A stretch of 23,760 nt of DNA from the NCBI GenBank assembly GCA_964617665.1, contig CAZUAH010000187.1, positions 1 through 23,760 on the forward strand. The letters run 5' to 3'. The position numbers were made by a program, and so were the translations under genes. Each line of letters opens with the position of its first letter. The first letter of the stretch is position 1. Under the pieces are notes generated by a model. That model had not been told where the DNA came from and made no database searches. It worked only from the letters and a program-made list of their open reading frames with translations. This document shows positions 15,558 to 23,705 of the stretch, piece after piece. This DNA comes from JADHUC01 sp964617665. GTDB lineage: Bacteria; Planctomycetota; Planctomycetia; Pirellulales; Pirellulaceae.

Positions 15558-15666
15558 CGTAGTGCTCCGTTGGCGAGTTGCTGTGCATCGTTGTTCGGTT
15601 TGTCTTGCCCCTTTGTTACACATCTATTCCCTCCCCGCCAAGTAGCCCAGACGAAACTGTTGTGCA

Positions 15667-16812
15667 TTATCGTCCGTCGGCACTTCGTTTCGCCGAGGTC
15701 GCTTCGTCGACCGGCGTCGCCGTGGGCGCCCGCATTGGCTTGCTGGTGATCAGCCCAATCCCGCGGCCTTTGTTGCCGCAGGCACAGTAGTAGAGATAGA
15801 AGGTTTCCTTCTTTGGTTCATAGACCAGCGAGATCTTGTGTGCGTATTGCTTGTCCAGTCCACTAGGGTTGCCGCCGGCTTTGTAGAGCGGCTCGGGATG
15901 CGACGTCCAATGCACCAGGTCACGCGAGAAGGCCACCATGATATGAGCGCCGCCGCGACCGACGCCGAAGTAGATCATTGTCCAATGGTCACCGTCGCGG
16001 AATACCTTCGGATCGGAACAGAACTTCTCGTCGTAGCCTCCCTGGCGATTGCGAATGATAGGATTGCTTGTGTGTCGCTTCCAGGCGAGCAGGTCCGAGG
16101 ACATGGCAAGTCCCGTCTGCTCGATGCCGCTGCGGGCCGCGTTGTAGAAATCGTAGAACCGGCCTTCGTGCTCGACTAGCCAGGGCTGGTAGATGCAGCT
16201 TGCCTCCCAGTCGCCGCAGTCCGGGTCGTGGACGGAAAGGATCGGGCTGTCCTTCGCCCGCCGCCAGGTCAGCCCGTCATCGCTACAGGCCACGCCCTCG
16301 TAGCCCGGCCGCAATTCGTAGCCGCCTTGTCGCGGGTAACAGCCGTAGAGTGTCCAGAACCGACCATCACGTTTCTTGAGCAGACGCGGCGCCTTGAGAT
16401 CGTATGACTCGTACAGAAACGCCCCGACAACGCAACCGCCATGATCGAATTCGCCCGGAGGACCAAAACCCATCGCCAGTCGAGGATTGGTCCAATTGAC
16501 CAGATCCGTGCTTTCGACGACGAACGAACTGTAGCCCTTGCCGTTGAAAGCGATGAAGCTCATAAACCACTTGTCGCGTTGGCCGGGCAATTGATACACG
16601 CACGGGCAGTCCGTGTTGCGAAACTCCTCGTAACCAGGAATCTTCGGCTCGGCCGGGATGACATGGTCCGGCCAGTAATGCCAGCCCCGATACGGGGCGG
16701 ACCATCTATCCATCGTCTCTCGATCAACGCTTCTGTTCACCGTCGGCTCGGCCGCTTGCAGCACGCCGAGTGGAGCCAGCGCCAAGAGTGTCACGAACCT
16801 GATTGTGTTCAT
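15667..16812 (-). CDS. Secreted five-bladed beta-propeller glycosidase-like protein
   Basis: 381 residues; the ATG at 16810-16812 has a good aaggag box. A signal peptide occupies residues 1-20 (MNTIRFVTLLALAPLGVLQA). The body shows repeated propeller-blade motifs of the GH32/43/117/130 type: WFMSFIAFNGKG, SSFVVESTDLVNWT, GVACSDDGLTWRRA, GLAMSSDLLAWKRH, DPKVFRDGDHWTMIYFG, IMVAFSRDLVHWTSH and FYLYYCACGNKGRGIGL. Likely catalytic acids lie in FDHGG, HDPDCGDWE and SDPKVF, but I cannot assign the GH family or substrate. Placement between a DUF1559 gene and a PL11 lyase suggests action on pectin side chains or released oligosaccharides. The lyase starts 109 bp downstream, with no terminator between. 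Confidence 0.78.
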   Translation of the reverse strand: MNTIRFVTLLALAPLGVLQAAEPTVNRSVDRETMDRWSAPYRGWHYWPDHVIPAEPKIPGYEEFRNTDCPCVYQLPGQRDKWFMSFIAFNGKGYSSFVVESTDLVNWTNPRLAMGFGPPGEFDHGGCVVGAFLYESYDLKAPRLLKKRDGRFWTLYGCYPRQGGYELRPGYEGVACSDDGLTWRRAKDSPILSVHDPDCGDWEASCIYQPWLVEHEGRFYDFYNAARSGIEQTGLAMSSDLLAWKRHTSNPIIRNRQGGYDEKFCSDPKVFRDGDHWTMIYFGVGRGGAHIMVAFSRDLVHWTSHPEPLYKAGGNPSGLDKQYAHKISLVYEPKKETFYLYYCACGNKGRGIGLITSKPMRAPTATPVDEATSAKRSADGR

Positions 16813-16859
16813 CTACCGTCGCTCCTTCATTCAACTTTTCGTAACCCATCGACCACGTG

Positions 16860-16934
16860 GTAGCCGGATTCGCAAGAATTCGGAATCTTCCCCGTTCGCT
16901 ACCGCATTGTCCGAATTCTTGCGAATCCGGCTAC
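16860..16934. repeat. Perfect 25-bp inverted repeat, TA-bounded
   Basis: Arms at 16860-16884 and 16910-16934 (gtagccggattcgcaagaat... and its complement) flank a 25-nt spacer. TA is at 16861-16862 and 16932-16933. It sits between two minus-strand genes (DUF1559 and glycosidase-like), upstream of the latter's ribosome binding site, and could attenuate or insulate transcription. Confidence 0.85.
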
Positions 16935-16997
16935 AAAACGATCGCTCTACCGGATGGCCGAGTACTCGCGACTCTTCTCGTTCGTCGTGTTTCTCCC

Positions 16998-18257
16998 TTA
17001 CGGCAGCGATGGCGACACGCCGTCGTCGCGAATCGACAATCGCAGCAAGATTCCCAGGTCGGTGGTCTCCCGAATGAACTGCACCGAACCATCGGCCATC
17101 GCAGCCTGCAGCCCGCCGGGATGTGGCGACTGCAAGGGATTATTGATGCCGTGGTTTTCACTGCAGCCGGGCAACGGTGTAGTGCCATTCCTTTCTGTGC
17201 CTATCACTCGCTTGAGGTTTGGCGGATAACGTACCGTCGTGATGTTCCAGCAGTCCCCACCCCAGATCGCAGGCGGACCACCCGGTGTATCGACCTTCGG
17301 CACGGGATCAACCCGTCTGGTGCCTGACAGCCAACCGCCACCCGCTCCGGTATCCGTCATCGTCCAACCTGGATCCCCATGATACTTGGGGAAGGAATCG
17401 GGATCCTGGTCCAATAACCAATCCGATTGCTCGGCCACAATCATCGTGTTGGACGCGCCATCCGTGCAGTCCTGCAGCCTGATGTGTTGGCATGGTGGCA
17501 ACAAGCCACTCGACGTGACGATAGCACCTTCAACGGCACCAGTGCTTTTGTGCTTGTTGTGGTAGATTTGTCCCGTTCGAAATACGATGAGGTCTGACGG
17601 AATACCCTTTGTCTGGTAATCCTGTGACTTCGGATCGATGTCGCAACCGCCTGCAACGCCAACGTAACCCGGCATCATGATCGGACCGATGCGAGTTTCA
17701 CACCACGGCAGAGGGCTGGCTGGGCACTTCATGTATTTCGGGTACATGCACCGAACCGACAATTGCGCCACATGCTGTCCTTCGCTGACGGTGTATGGGT
17801 GTGCGTATAGAAAACGATCAACGTCATGTGCGCTAAACTCGCATCCCACGCCTTCGCTAGCGCGCTGCGATTCGATGATCTTGTCATACATCTGCTTGTC
17901 GGTATCGATGAGCCAGGTCATCCCATGGGTTACGTGGACCTTAGGACCGCCGCGCTGATCCATGAGCGGCAGCAGGCCAAACCACCACGAAGGTCCAAGT
18001 GCGGCTGTGACCGGCGGGTCACCACCGGGATTTGGCCCCGCGTGCATCGCGCCCATCGGGAACATCCTGTGCGTATCGTGGTAGCTCCGCAGACCTTGAG
18101 CGATGGACCGAAGATTGTTGCTGCACTCCGTCTTGCGGGCCACCTCGCGTGAAAACCGAATCATAGGCATCGCCAAGGTATACACCGCGCCGAGAATCAG
18201 AATGACAACCAACACCTCCAACCGCCTGATCCCACGCCGAGCCGAGCGTCTAGACAT
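16998..18257 (-). CDS. DUF1559 prepilin-like protein with H-X9-DG motif
   Basis: 419 residues; the ATG at 18255-18257 has a perfect aggagg box. The N-terminus RRGIRRLEVLVVILILGAVY fits a prepilin peptidase site: cleavage after Gly, with Glu at +5 at the head of the hydrophobic helix. It differs from the usual GFTLVELLVVIAIIG in that +2/+3 are both Arg. ECSNNLRSIAQGLRSYHDTH is the DUF1559 core helix. The C-terminus holds HPGGLQAAMADG, the H-X9-DG motif that defines these planctomycete proteins. Eleven cysteines suggest disulphides outside the cytoplasm. DUF1559 proteins occur in tens to hundreds of copies per planctomycete genome, often beside carbohydrate genes, as putative surface pseudopilins. 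It leads a probable minus-strand operon with the glycosidase-like and PL11 genes. Confidence 0.9.
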   Translation of the reverse strand: MSRRSARRGIRRLEVLVVILILGAVYTLAMPMIRFSREVARKTECSNNLRSIAQGLRSYHDTHRMFPMGAMHAGPNPGGDPPVTAALGPSWWFGLLPLMDQRGGPKVHVTHGMTWLIDTDKQMYDKIIESQRASEGVGCEFSAHDVDRFLYAHPYTVSEGQHVAQLSVRCMYPKYMKCPASPLPWCETRIGPIMMPGYVGVAGGCDIDPKSQDYQTKGIPSDLIVFRTGQIYHNKHKSTGAVEGAIVTSSGLLPPCQHIRLQDCTDGASNTMIVAEQSDWLLDQDPDSFPKYHGDPGWTMTDTGAGGGWLSGTRRVDPVPKVDTPGGPPAIWGGDCWNITTVRYPPNLKRVIGTERNGTTPLPGCSENHGINNPLQSPHPGGLQAAMADGSVQFIRETTDLGILLRLSIRDDGVSPSLP

Positions 18258-18580
18258 GATTGCCTCCTGTCGGACTGGACAACCGACGAGTAGCGACGGA
18301 GCCGCCGATCATGGCTCCGCCCAACCTTGATTCTAAACCCAATGAGGGTGACCGGGCAATCGGCGAAGAGGAGGGGCCGCGGCAAGGACTCACGAGGCTG
18401 GAAGAAGTTGTCGAGTGGGTCGCCAACCGATTACATTAGAGCTATCGTGTACGCTGAGATTGTGTCTGGTTCTGGACGTGATTTTCGGGGGACGAGACCT
18501 CCGCAGGCCGAAATAGCAGGGAAATTCCACAACCTACAAGCAGATGTCTGCCTGAATAAGCTACCCGATAAGGAGAGAAG
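18258..18580. promoter_or_regulatory. Divergent intergenic region, no clear motif
   Basis: 323 bp between the divergent DUF1559 and Tat-exported reductase genes must hold promoters for both directions. Apart from a weak ggagcc/ggctcc inverted repeat near 18299-18319 and the aaggag ribosome binding site at 18570-18575, I see no box I can name. Confidence 0.35.
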
Positions 18581-19591
18581 ATGTCCGATTCTGAGAATGT
18601 CAATCGCCGTACGTTCTTGAACCAATCGCTTGCCGCCGCGGGTGCAGCCGGGGCCGTAGCTGGCATTGGTGCAGAGCGTCTCGCTAAGGCGGCTCCGGCT
18701 GAATCCAAGGCCGCAGATGCGACGCCTGCTGGCGAGGCTGATGCCATACCGTGCGGAAAGATCGGCAATGTGAAGATCAGCCGCTTGCTTCTTGGCGGCA
18801 ACCTTGTTTCCGGCTACATGCACGCGCGGGATCTGAAGTATGTCAATCCGCTGTTTCGCGCTTACGTGACCGAGCAGAAGATGTTGGAAACCCTGAAGGT
18901 GGCCGAGGAGCACGGTATCAACACGGTCTTCGAGACGGGTGCCAATTTCATTGATAAGTATAATCGCGAGTACGGGGGACACATGCAGTTTATCCCCCAC
19001 ATCCGAGTCGATCTGGGCCAGAGCGAGGATAGCCTGAGAAAGCACATCCAGAAACAGGTCGACACCGGGGCGGTTGCCTTGTATGTCTGGGGAGTGGCGG
19101 CGGATAAACTGATAAAGGCCGGAGCGATCGACCAGTTAGCCGAGGCCGTGGAATTGGCCAAGAAGCACGATCTACCGGTCGGCGTTGGCGGCCACTCGCT
19201 GCTGGTGCCAATGGCCTGCGAGAAGCATCAGGTGCCCTGCGATTTCTACGTTAAGACGTTACACAGCGACAACTATCCTTCCGCCACTCCGAAGGAGCAT
19301 CGCAAGGAGTTCATCTGGCTTGACGGCGGCGAGGGCTGGTACGACAACATGTGGTGCATCAACCCGGAAGAGACGATCGAGTTCATGAAGACGGTGACCA
19401 AACCTTGGTTGGCGTTCAAAGTCCTGGCCGCTGGTGCCTTCTACCCGCGAGACGGGTTCAAGTACGCATTCAACGGTGGAGCGGACTTTATTGCCGTGGG
19501 AATGTTCGACTTCCAGATCGAACAAAACGGTGAGCAAGTTCGCAAAGAGATCCGTCGTGCCGAGAACCGCGAGCGTCCTTGGCGGGCATAG
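18581..19591 (+). CDS. Tat-exported aldo/keto-reductase-like TIM-barrel protein
   Basis: 336 residues; the ATG has an aaggag box 6 bp upstream. The N-terminus carries a twin-arginine signal (NRRTFLNQSLAAAGAAGAVA; Arg9-Arg10), so the protein is exported folded, usually with a cofactor. After an Ala-rich linker, PCGKIGNVKISRLLLGGNLV resembles the start of aldo/keto-reductases, and the chain continues as a TIM barrel (LKVAEEHGINTVFETG, VALYVWGVAADKLIKAGAID, PVGVGGHSL, FDFYVKTLH-like strand at CDFYVKTLH, LAFKVLAAGAF). The typical D-Y-K-H tetrad is not obvious, so NAD(P)H-dependent reduction is unproven. Similar Tat proteins are common in planctomycete sugar clusters. The next gene, an enolase-family dehydratase, begins 75 bp downstream and is probably co-transcribed. 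Confidence 0.72.
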   Translation: MSDSENVNRRTFLNQSLAAAGAAGAVAGIGAERLAKAAPAESKAADATPAGEADAIPCGKIGNVKISRLLLGGNLVSGYMHARDLKYVNPLFRAYVTEQKMLETLKVAEEHGINTVFETGANFIDKYNREYGGHMQFIPHIRVDLGQSEDSLRKHIQKQVDTGAVALYVWGVAADKLIKAGAIDQLAEAVELAKKHDLPVGVGGHSLLVPMACEKHQVPCDFYVKTLHSDNYPSATPKEHRKEFIWLDGGEGWYDNMWCINPEETIEFMKTVTKPWLAFKVLAAGAFYPRDGFKYAFNGGADFIAVGMFDFQIEQNGEQVRKEIRRAENRERPWRA

Positions 19592-19666
19592 ATCGCGTCA
19601 AGGCCGCCAGAGTCGTGTATCCACTAACCGGTTATGGAGTCCGTTCGAACGGTAAATCTCAATCCC

Positions 19667-20785
19667 ATGAAAATTACTGAAATCACTTGCCAAGTACTTC
19701 GTATTCCGTCCGTTGAAGCAAAGACGGCGGCCAGTCAGGACGCGGTGCTGGTCCGCGTGCGCACCGACGATGGTTTGGAAGGGATCGGCGAGGCTGATGC
19801 GTCGCCGGAGGTGGTTAAAGCAGTTGTTGATGCTCCGTTCAGCCATAACGTTGCGTGTGGTCTGCGCGAGATTCTGGTGGGCGAGAACCCGCTTGAGACC
19901 GGGCGACTTTGGCAGAAGATGTATCGGCGAACGCAATACCTCGGCCGCACGTCGGTGACGATTGCCGCCATGGCGGCAGTGGATATGGCCTTGTGGGACC
20001 TGAAGGGCAAACACTACGGCGAACCTATTCACCGTCTGCTTGGCGGTAGGCACCATGATCGCATTCGGGCTTATGCCTCGATCCTGTTCGGTCGCGACGG
20101 TTCGGAGACGGCCGAGATCGGGCATCGCTGGACCGAAATAGGCTACCAGGCTGTCAAGTTTGGCTGGGAACCGATGGGGCAGAATGAAGCCGTCGATATC
20201 GATTTGGTACGCGGAGCTCGCGAAGGCGTCGGTGACGCCACGCTGCTGGTCGACGCTGGCTGTGTTTGGGACGCGCGGACGGCATTGCGGCGAGCCCACG
20301 CGTTTGCCGACTTTGGCGTCGAGTGGCTGGAAGAGCCGCTGCAGCAAGCGGACATCGATGGGTACGCCTGGCTGCGGGACCGCTCGCCTGTACCGATCGC
20401 TGCTGGTGAAGGCGAATGTGGGCGCGAGTCGTTTCGGCCGCTGATCGACCGGCATGCACTAGACGTCTACCAAGTCGATCTAGCCCGCAACGGATTCACC
20501 GACGCGTCGTATATCAAGTCACGTGTTGAAGAGATTGGCGCTCGCTTATGCAATCACTGCTACACGACGGCTGTGACCGTAGCCGCAAGCTTGCACTGGC
20601 TGTGCACGTACCGTGACGCGTTTCTGTTCGAGGACTGCGTCGAGGACTCGCCTCTGCGGCACGAACTGACCAACGAAACCGTTCAGGCCAAAGACGGTTG
20701 GATCGAAGTCCCAGACGGTCCCGGACTCGGCATCACGCTGAACGAGGATGCCGTAGCCAGGTATCTGGTCTCTGAGTCGAAGTAG
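19667..20785 (+). CDS. Enolase-superfamily sugar-acid dehydratase (mandelate racemase group)
   Basis: 372 residues from the ATG at 19667 (MKITEITCQVLRIP, the standard family start); an ATG at 19634 adds 11 residues, and neither has a strong ribosome binding site. N-terminal capping domain, then barrel residues: Lys164 in AVKFGW, metal ligands Asp196 (LLVDAG), Glu222 (WLEEPL) and Glu248 (AAGEGE), and His297 in CNHCYTTAV, which with Asp in DVYQVD forms the general acid/base dyad of the mandelate racemase group. Members dehydrate aldonic acids such as L-rhamnonate, L-fuconate, D-galactonate or tartrate. With rhamnogalacturonan lyase, fucosidase and HpaI-type aldolase genes in the window, a 6-deoxysugar acid is the best guess. 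This would give a 2-keto-3-deoxy acid for the aldolase. Substrate not proven. Confidence 0.82.
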   Translation: MKITEITCQVLRIPSVEAKTAASQDAVLVRVRTDDGLEGIGEADASPEVVKAVVDAPFSHNVACGLREILVGENPLETGRLWQKMYRRTQYLGRTSVTIAAMAAVDMALWDLKGKHYGEPIHRLLGGRHHDRIRAYASILFGRDGSETAEIGHRWTEIGYQAVKFGWEPMGQNEAVDIDLVRGAREGVGDATLLVDAGCVWDARTALRRAHAFADFGVEWLEEPLQQADIDGYAWLRDRSPVPIAAGEGECGRESFRPLIDRHALDVYQVDLARNGFTDASYIKSRVEEIGARLCNHCYTTAVTVAASLHWLCTYRDAFLFEDCVEDSPLRHELTNETVQAKDGWIEVPDGPGLGITLNEDAVARYLVSESK

Positions 20786-20908
20786 GGCGTTCAGCAGCCC
20801 GGATCGCAGCTTCTTGTGTTTGCATGATTGAATCGTTTCTGCCGTGCCGCAGGCATCCCACGTCCTTCTTGCCCAGCGAATGGTAGTCGCCGCACGCCGT
20901 TGCACTAT

Positions 20909-20937
20909 TTGCTTGAAAGTAAACTCGCGGGTAAGAT
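20909..20937 (+). promoter_or_regulatory. Possible sigma-70-like promoter for the efflux operon
   Basis: TTGCTT at 20909-20914 and TAAGAT at 20932-20937 are 17 bp apart, in the AT-richer part of the 237-bp gap before the membrane fusion protein. It would leave a leader of about 80 nt. Each box matches the consensus at only four positions, so this is a candidate only. Confidence 0.25.
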
Positions 20938-21022
20938 AGTTCGATAGAAAGTATATGCTGCGACGCGGTTCTTTACGCAAGCAATCACTCCCCCTAATCC
21001 AACCACGCCCGGGGCTCCTGCC

Positions 21023-23002
21023 ATGGCTACATCGAAACGGCATTTTCCTCGCCGACTGCGTGTCGTGCCCACGCGAGCGGGGTCTGTTCTGCTGATCGTT
21101 ATCGTGTTGGTGGCCGTGGTTGCGGCCATAGCTGCGGTCTTGTGGTTCTTCCTGGGACGTGACCCAATGGAAACTGCGGAAAACATCCTCACGACGACCG
21201 TTTCTCGCGGACCGTACGAACACATCGTCCTGGAACAAGGCACTGTTGAGAGCTCCAGCAACGTGGAAATCCGTTGCGAACTAAAGTCACGTTCGGCGGG
21301 CGGCACCGAGATTTTGTGGGTAATCGACGAAGGAACGCATGTGAAGAAGGCTGTGAAGTCTGAGGAGGAGAAACCCGTGAAGAACGCTGCGAAGTCTGGG
21401 GAGGAGGAACCGGAGGAGAAGGGGACTCTGAAGTATTATAAGTCCTTGACGCTTGAGCAACTGATTGACGAGAGCCAACTTCAGAAGGAAGCGATTTTGA
21501 ACTACAGGTCTATGAAACCTGACGAGCTGATTGGGGAAGGCATTCTTGTCCTTCTGGACTCAGCGGCACTGGAACAGGATCTGGTCCAGCAAGAGATCGT
21601 GTGCAACACCAGCCAAGCGCTGGTAATACAGGCCGAAAACACGCTGAGCGCCGCCCAGATTTCCAAAACCGAATACCTGGAAGGCACATTCAAGCAAGAA
21701 GAGCAGACCATTGAAAGCGAGATCTTTGTCGCTGAAGAGAATCTTCGTCGGGCTCAACTCTCATACCAATCCACCGAACGGTTGGCGGCCAAAGGCATTG
21801 TCACGGCTTTGCAGTTGGAGGGTGACCAGTTTGCCGTGGAGAAAGCCAAGAACGAGTTGGCGTCAGCCCAGACCAAGCTGATGGTTCTGCGCGAATACAC
21901 CAAGGACAAAAAGCTCAAGACGTTCAACAGTGATATCGCCACGGCCGAGGCCAAAGTCGAGTCGGAAAACAAGAGTCACCGGCTGGAACTGGAGAAGATG
22001 GCAGAGGTCATTTGGCAAATGGACAAGTGCGTCATCTCCGCACCGGAGGACGGCCAGGTTGTGTACGCAAATATCAATAACCGTTTTGGTGGGAGTGCGG
22101 AGTTTGTCGTCGAGGCGGGGGCGATGGTGCGTGAACGGCAGGCGATTCTTCGACTGCCGGATCCGACCCAGATGCAAATCAAGGCCACGATCAACGAGTC
22201 GCGCATTTCGCTGGTTGGAGCGGCCATGCCGGTGGCCATCGAGTTTGATGCCATCCGAGGCCAGACGATCCGAGGGGAAGTCACCAAAGTGAACCAGTAT
22301 GCCGAGGCGGGCAGTTGGCGCAGCGGCAACATCAAGGAATACGCCGCGTACATTGACATATTCGACCCGCCGCCGGAAGTTCGATCAGGAATGAACTCCG
22401 AGGTGAGGATTTATGTCGAGCAAGAGGAAGACGCATTGCAGGTTCCGGTACAGGCGTTGTACGAAACCAAAGGACACTTTTTCTGTCTGCTTAAGAGCGG
22501 AGACAGTTGGGAGACGCGCGAGGTACAAGTCGGTTCCAGCAACGATACCTTCATGACGATTGAATCCAATTTGGAGGAGGGCGATGTTGTCGCGATGAAC
22601 CCGCGGTCCTACCCGGACAAGTTGGATATACCAGACCTGCCGGACGAGGAAGTCCCGGAAAGAGGCAGGGGTACAGGCGCCAAGAAACCTGGGCCGCGGG
22701 GACAGCCCGCCGCTGGTCCCGGAGGAAAACCGGAAGGTCGACCAGGTGGGCCGGGGCAAGCGGGCGGCGGAAAGACCGGCCGACCTGACCCGACGAGATT
22801 CTTCTCGATGCTCGACACGGACAGCGATGGCACGTTGTCCGCCACTGAACTAGAAGCGATTCCAGCGGACAGACGGGGGATGATTACAGCAGCCGATGCA
22901 GATGGCGATGGTTCGGTCACCAAAGAGGAATTCACGAAAGCCATGTCCAAGTTTAGGTCAGGCGGCGCGAAGCCGGCAGGAAGCGGAGGTGCTGGCCGGT
23001 GA
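21023..23002 (+). CDS. HlyD/MacA-type membrane fusion protein with C-terminal EF-hands
   Basis: 659 residues, long for a family usually 350-450. One transmembrane helix (residues about 21-44) anchors it in the inner membrane. Lipoyl half-domains flank a coiled coil (about 175-325: LEQDLVQQEIVC ... KAKNELASAQTK ... RLELEKMAEVI). The second lipoyl half (CVISAPEDGQVVYAN) and beta-barrel (QMQIKATINESRISLVGAAM) follow. Between the halves of the lipoyl domain there is a charged insert of about 65 residues (107-171). A Gly/Pro-rich linker leads to two EF-hand loops, DTDSDGTLSATE (598-609) and DADGDGSVTKEE (625-636). It should bridge an ABC transporter to an outer component in efflux. Its stop overlaps the GTG of the ATPase gene by two bases, so translation is coupled. 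Confidence 0.88.
   Translation: MATSKRHFPRRLRVVPTRAGSVLLIVIVLVAVVAAIAAVLWFFLGRDPMETAENILTTTVSRGPYEHIVLEQGTVESSSNVEIRCELKSRSAGGTEILWVIDEGTHVKKAVKSEEEKPVKNAAKSGEEEPEEKGTLKYYKSLTLEQLIDESQLQKEAILNYRSMKPDELIGEGILVLLDSAALEQDLVQQEIVCNTSQALVIQAENTLSAAQISKTEYLEGTFKQEEQTIESEIFVAEENLRRAQLSYQSTERLAAKGIVTALQLEGDQFAVEKAKNELASAQTKLMVLREYTKDKKLKTFNSDIATAEAKVESENKSHRLELEKMAEVIWQMDKCVISAPEDGQVVYANINNRFGGSAEFVVEAGAMVRERQAILRLPDPTQMQIKATINESRISLVGAAMPVAIEFDAIRGQTIRGEVTKVNQYAEAGSWRSGNIKEYAAYIDIFDPPPEVRSGMNSEVRIYVEQEEDALQVPVQALYETKGHFFCLLKSGDSWETREVQVGSSNDTFMTIESNLEEGDVVAMNPRSYPDKLDIPDLPDEEVPERGRGTGAKKPGPRGQPAAGPGGKPEGRPGGPGQAGGGKTGRPDPTRFFSMLDTDSDGTLSATELEAIPADRRGMITAADADGDGSVTKEEFTKAMSKFRSGGAKPAGSGGAGR
21341..21412 (+). 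repeat. Two tandem 36-nt coding repeats
   Basis: Units 21341-21376 and 21377-21412 encode VKKAVKSEEEKP and VKNAAKSGEEEP with few nucleotide differences. They lie inside the lipoyl-domain insert of the membrane fusion protein, directly after EGTH, where related proteins continue with a short turn. They point to recent in-frame expansion. Confidence 0.75.
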
Positions 23003-23694
23003 CTCTAGCATGCCATCTGACTGATCTGCAAAAAGACTACGTTCTAAAAGGTGAAACCGTCCACGCGTTGCGCGGCGTGACGCTCGAAGTACCCGAAGGT
23101 GATTACGTTGCCATCATGGGGCCATCCGGGTCCGGCAAAAGCACGCTCTTGAATTTGCTGGGCTGTCTGGACAAGCCAACCGCTGGATCGTACTTCTTGG
23201 GCGAAGACGACGTGTCGCGCATGACGGACCGTCAACTATCCTGGATCCGGGCAAGTCGCATTGGATTTGTCTTTCAGTCATACAATCTGATCCCGCAGTT
23301 GACCGTTGTCGAGAACATCGAAGTCCCGTTGTACTACCAAGGCATGGTGAGCCGGCAATCACGTCACCGTTGCCGCGAACTGGCGGACATGGTCGGCTTG
23401 GGGGATCGCATACGGCATCGCCCCGCGCAACTTTCCGGCGGGCAACAACAGCGAGTTGCGATTGCTCGTAGTCTGGTAAACGATCCCTATTTCATCCTCG
23501 CCGACGAGGCCACCGGCAACCTCGATTCGAAAACGACGGTCGAGATTCTGGACCTGTTCTCGAGGTTGAACGAAGAGGGACGCACGATCATTATCGTGAC
23601 TCACGAAGACGGGGTGGCCGCACGTGCCAAACGCGTCATACGCCTGCTCGATGGACTGATTCAGTCGGACGAGCGGAACGGGGGGGCGACCTGA
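22999..23694 (+). CDS. ABC transporter ATP-binding protein, MacB/LolD type
   Basis: 231 residues, the usual size for the family. A GTG start overlaps the previous stop (GTGA), with a ggagg box at 22985-22989. The complete nucleotide-binding domain is present: Walker A GPSGSGKS (41-48), Q-loop FVFQSYNLIP, signature LSGGQQQR, Walker B FILADEATGNLD and H-loop IVTHED. The sequence LLGCLDKPTAGSYFLGEDDVSRMTD is typical of the MacB/LolD/FtsE group, which powers mechanotransmission across the periplasm rather than substrate import. With the upstream membrane fusion protein it forms a MacAB-type efflux system or a lipoprotein/peptide exporter. The permease is expected immediately downstream. Confidence 0.95.
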   Translation: MTLACHLTDLQKDYVLKGETVHALRGVTLEVPEGDYVAIMGPSGSGKSTLLNLLGCLDKPTAGSYFLGEDDVSRMTDRQLSWIRASRIGFVFQSYNLIPQLTVVENIEVPLYYQGMVSRQSRHRCRELADMVGLGDRIRHRPAQLSGGQQQRVAIARSLVNDPYFILADEATGNLDSKTTVEILDLFSRLNEEGRTIIIVTHEDGVAARAKRVIRLLDGLIQSDERNGGAT

Positions 23695-23705
23695 CTGATC
23701 GGGGA

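Noticed and set aside
2182..16934. Palindromes as a CRISPR array
   Set aside because: They are isolated, kilobases apart and different in sequence, with no regular spacers and no cas genes.
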